A stretch of DNA of 7,127 nucleotides from Phycisphaerales bacterium UBA7812. GTDB lineage: Bacteria; Planctomycetota; Phycisphaerae; Phycisphaerales; UBA1924. The position numbers and the translations under genes were made by a program. Under the pieces are notes generated by a model that ran no database searches, was not told the origin of the DNA, and saw only the letters and a program-made list of their open reading frames with translations. The stretch is taken from positions 1 through 7,127 of the forward strand of contig DLBY01000092.1 of assembly GCA_002480345.1 (NCBI GenBank). Reading direction: 5' to 3'. Shown piece after piece: positions 4,582-7,127 of the stretch (its first letter is position 1; each line of letters begins with the position of its first letter).

Positions 4582-7127
4582 TCAGAGCGGCACCTCGCGG
4601 ATGAACAGGACGCGGGGCAGCTCGCCCGACTCGGTCACATTCGAGCGGTCGAGCACCATCAGGAAACGCTTCTCGTAGGTCGGCCGCATGGGCTCGCCCG
4701 GCTCGAGCCCCTCGACATCGTCCTCGCGGTAGCCGCGGACGAGGAACCACGCCGCGAAGAAATCGCTGCGGACATCGACGGTGTTCGCGGCGCCGTTGAG
4801 GACCGCAAGCTCCTCGAGTATGTCGTCCACGACCTCGTCCTCGAGTGATCGGGACCGGTCGAGCAGGTCGGGGTTCTCGTTGAGATACCGCCCTCGGCCC
4901 AGCGTGTACGAGAAATTGTCGTCGTTCACGGGGTCGTTGGGCACGAGGATGACCTCGTCGCCGATCGCGAGCGGGTTGGTGTCCGCCTCCCCGTTCTCGT
5001 CCTGGTCAATCGCTTCCATCGCGTACTCGTCGATCGCGAGGCGCGTCGTCGTCCCCTGCGGGACCGCCTCGTACACGCTGACGCGGTAGTTGCTCGCCGC
5101 GGGGTTCGTCGGGTCCTGCAGGCGCGGGTTCGCGATGATCTGCGGGTTGTTCGCGAGCGGATCGAACCGCGTGACGGTCAGGCCCAAGACGGACCCGATC
5201 CCGCTCAGGCCGGGCTGCTCGCTCGACGCGTTCTGCCCGCTCAGCGCGTTCCGCGCATAGTCGGTCGCGAAGTTGTTGAGGGACAGCGAGAGGATGTCGT
5301 TCTGATCCGTGCCCGGCGCCCAGATGGGCGGGCTCGCGATGAACCCGTTCAGGATCGAGCGGTTGGGGGTGTAATCAAAGACCGATTCGGGCTGCCTCGC
5401 CTGAACCGTGAACCCGCCCTGCCCGACCGCGGGGTTGACCCGCGCCGGTCGGCGGAACGCGCCTCGGGTCCGGTCACGCCACGCGAGCAGCGAAGCGGGG
5501 ACATCCGAGACATTCTTCCAGCTCCGGATCCAGTCCGAGTAGGCCTGGTCGTAATCGCCGAACGGATCGCCCACGCCGAACGGGGGCGTCCAGGGCTCGC
5601 CGTTCGCGGGCAGGGGCTCGCGGAAATTCAGAGGCGTCTTGCCCGCGACGCGGCCCGCGCCCCAGTCCAGAAGCTCCCCGTTGGGCACGATGTTCGTCCC
5701 ATCCGCGTTGTAGCGGTCATACTCGATCCCCGCGGCGCTGAACTGCAACGGCGTCGCGAAGCCGGGAACGGACCGGAGCACCGTGTCCGGCGCGGTGTTC
5801 AGGTTCACCGTGCCGATGAGGGGCGTCGTGAGCGGATCCCCGCCCCGGCTCAGGGCGGTCGCGAGCGACAGCAGCCGCTGCGCGGGGGGCTCGGCGAGGC
5901 CCACGCGGGTGTCGCTGCCCAGCAGCGTCCCGGAGAGCGGGTCGCCCGCGGGGTCGAACTGGGGCTCGCTCGCCAATAGCGCACCAGGACCGGTACCAAT
6001 AAGTGGCTCGGTGCGGTTCACGAAAGGCGTGAAGGCGTGCAGGTCCAGACGCCCGAAGTCGAGCACGCTCATGCGCTCGTAGATCTGCGTGCTGACCTGC
6101 AGCGAGTCCGCGATCTGTCGCGAATCGCGGCGTCCCTTGTTGTCCAGCGTCTCGCTGAGCAGGTCCCACCCGTCCTGGTCGGGTTCGAGCGTGTAGAACG
6201 ACGCGGGCTCGAAGCCCAGCCCCGCGGACGCGGCCTCCGCGAAGGTCATCCATTCCTGCGCCAGGAAGTTGCGGGGCAGGCGGTTGAGCGGATCGAAGGG
6301 CTTGTACACCGCGCCGAACGCGAAGGGCGTCAGCAGATCGCCCACGCGGATGGGCTTGAAGCGGGGTTGGTCGCCCGCGCCCAGGCCGTCGTCGCCCATC
6401 GAGAGCACGATCGGGAGTTCCGCGATGATGTCGCGGGGCTCGCCCTCCGGGTCCGCGTCGAGGCGCGCGATGGTGCGCTTGTCGGTGGGCTCGAACTGCA
6501 GGTTGCCCGGGATCTCGCTGCGGAAGATCGTCCGGTGGTCCAGCGGGTCCTGGAACTCCTCGGGTGCGCCCAAGCCGTTGAAGTCGTTGATCTCGTTGAT
6601 CAGCTCGACGCGCCGATATTTGAGCGCGGGGTGACGCGTGATCGTCGGGATCAGCATCGGGTCGAACTTGACCTGCCCGTTGATGCCCTGGTTCTGCAGG
6701 ATGGGCGTGCCCTCCGCGTCCGCGAGCAGGCGGACCGGCACATGCTCGAGCATGAACCGGCGGAAGTTCATGAAGAACATGCCGCGGGTGTCGTTGTTGT
6801 CCCCCGGGTCGAGCCCGTGGCAGCCGCGGAAGCCGAACAGCTCGCCCGCGAACCCGCCCGCCTGGAACTGGGCGTCGATGACCTGGTTCTGGATGCGGTT
6901 GAGCGCCGCGATCCCGTCGGGCTCGTTGTCGAGCGTCGGGGTCGCGATGTTGTGGTTGGTGCCCACACCCTCGAGGCACCACGCTGGGAGCAGGCCTCGC
7001 GGGGAGCGGTCCTTCTCGTTGAGCAGCCCGTCCCCGATCGGCTCTTCGAGGTGATCGGGTCGGCGGTAGCCCGCCCAGCGGACGATGGTCGCGCCTTGGT
7101 TGGTGCCGCCCAGGAGGCTCCACCCGT
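4582..7127 (-). CDS. Large GspK-like (type II secretion / pseudopilin-associated) protein, 5' end outside window
   Basis: The frame is open from the right edge to the TGA at 4582-4584 and shows 847 residues. No convincing start lies inside, and the GTG at 6964-6966 sits in mid-protein. VNLNTAP at fragment residues 440-446 (5788-5808), followed by a Val-Leu-x-x-x-Pro-Gly segment, is the motif that GspK minor pseudopilins carry before their second helical domain. GspK caps the tip of the type II secretion pseudopilus. Typical GspK has about 300-350 residues, so this is far larger. A DxDxNGxxD loop (DQDENGEAD, 707-715) looks like a calcium-binding EF-hand or dockerin loop. Only two cysteines are visible (50 and 102), possibly a disulphide. 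The end, with SDFFAAWFLVRGY and FLMVLDRSN, looks conserved but I cannot name it. The prepilin-type N-terminal helix would be off-window. The coding call is firm; GspK similarity is moderate and rests on short motifs. Confidence 0.82.
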   Translation of the reverse strand, partial: GWSLLGGTNQGATIVRWAGYRRPDHLEEPIGDGLLNEKDRSPRGLLPAWCLEGVGTNHNIATPTLDNEPDGIAALNRIQNQVIDAQFQAGGFAGELFGFRGCHGLDPGDNNDTRGMFFMNFRRFMLEHVPVRLLADAEGTPILQNQGINGQVKFDPMLIPTITRHPALKYRRVELINEINDFNGLGAPEEFQDPLDHRTIFRSEIPGNLQFEPTDKRTIARLDADPEGEPRDIIAELPIVLSMGDDGLGAGDQPRFKPIRVGDLLTPFAFGAVYKPFDPLNRLPRNFLAQEWMTFAEAASAGLGFEPASFYTLEPDQDGWDLLSETLDNKGRRDSRQIADSLQVSTQIYERMSVLDFGRLDLHAFTPFVNRTEPLIGTGPGALLASEPQFDPAGDPLSGTLLGSDTRVGLAEPPAQRLLSLATALSRGGDPLTTPLIGTVNLNTAPDTVLRSVPGFATPLQFSAAGIEYDRYNADGTNIVPNGELLDWGAGRVAGKTPLNFREPLPANGEPWTPPFGVGDPFGDYDQAYSDWIRSWKNVSDVPASLLAWRDRTRGAFRRPARVNPAVGQGGFTVQARQPESVFDYTPNRSILNGFIASPPIWAPGTDQNDILSLSLNNFATDYARNALSGQNASSEQPGLSGIGSVLGLTVTRFDPLANNPQIIANPRLQDPTNPAASNYRVSVYEAVPQGTTTRLAIDEYAMEAIDQDENGEADTNPLAIGDEVILVPNDPVNDDNFSYTLGRGRYLNENPDLLDRSRSLEDEVVDDILEELAVLNGAANTVDVRSDFFAAWFLVRGYREDDVEGLEPGEPMRPTYEKRFLMVLDRSNVTESGELPRVLFIREVPL

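Noticed and set aside
5717..7123. Long minus-strand ORF rich in Arg, Pro, Gly and Ala in another frame
   Set aside because: Its composition is typical of a shadow frame in GC-rich DNA, and it lies wholly inside the GspK-like gene.

Overview
The window is high-GC DNA with strongly G/C-ending codons, packed with genes on both strands. The gene set suggests a planctomycete, probably close to Phycisphaerae: a Gfo/Idh/MocA-type oxidoreductase, a Tat-exported TIM-barrel sugar isomerase/epimerase-like protein, a membrane-anchored single-haem cytochrome-like protein, and an oversized GspK-like protein with an Asn-Leu-Asn-Thr-Ala motif. A TTGACC-17-TAGGCT promoter fits a high-GC bacterium. The taxonomic call is inference from gene content; no rRNA or marker gene is present.

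Layout, left to right. Positions 1-792 (+) hold the C-terminal two thirds of a Gfo/Idh/MocA oxidoreductase whose start lies outside the window. After a 145-base gap with two hairpins comes 938-1723 (+), a four-helix membrane protein with one CxxCH haem-c site. It converges on 1720-2664 (-), a Tat-signal TIM-barrel sugar phosphate isomerase/epimerase-like protein; the two stop codons overlap. A 330-base divergent intergenic region (2665-2994) carries a good promoter with a perfect 14-bp palindrome in its spacer and a leader of about 200 bases for 2995-4395 (+), a KamA-family radical SAM protein. Then follow tRNA-Pro(UGG) at 4435-4508 (-), two GC-rich hairpins, and from 4582 through the right edge (-) the C-terminal 847 residues of a large GspK-like protein.

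How the genes may work together: the first three fit a planctomycete-style toolkit for oxidising and rearranging sugars outside the cytoplasm, with the haem protein as a possible electron acceptor. That link rests on neighbourhood and family knowledge only. The radical SAM gene, the tRNA and the GspK-like gene look like separate units. I see no mobile element, CRISPR array, phage gene or defence system. The best leads are the non-canonical KamA-like enzyme, the size and calcium-loop motif of the GspK-like protein, and two compact regulatory structures (894-937 and 2761-2789).
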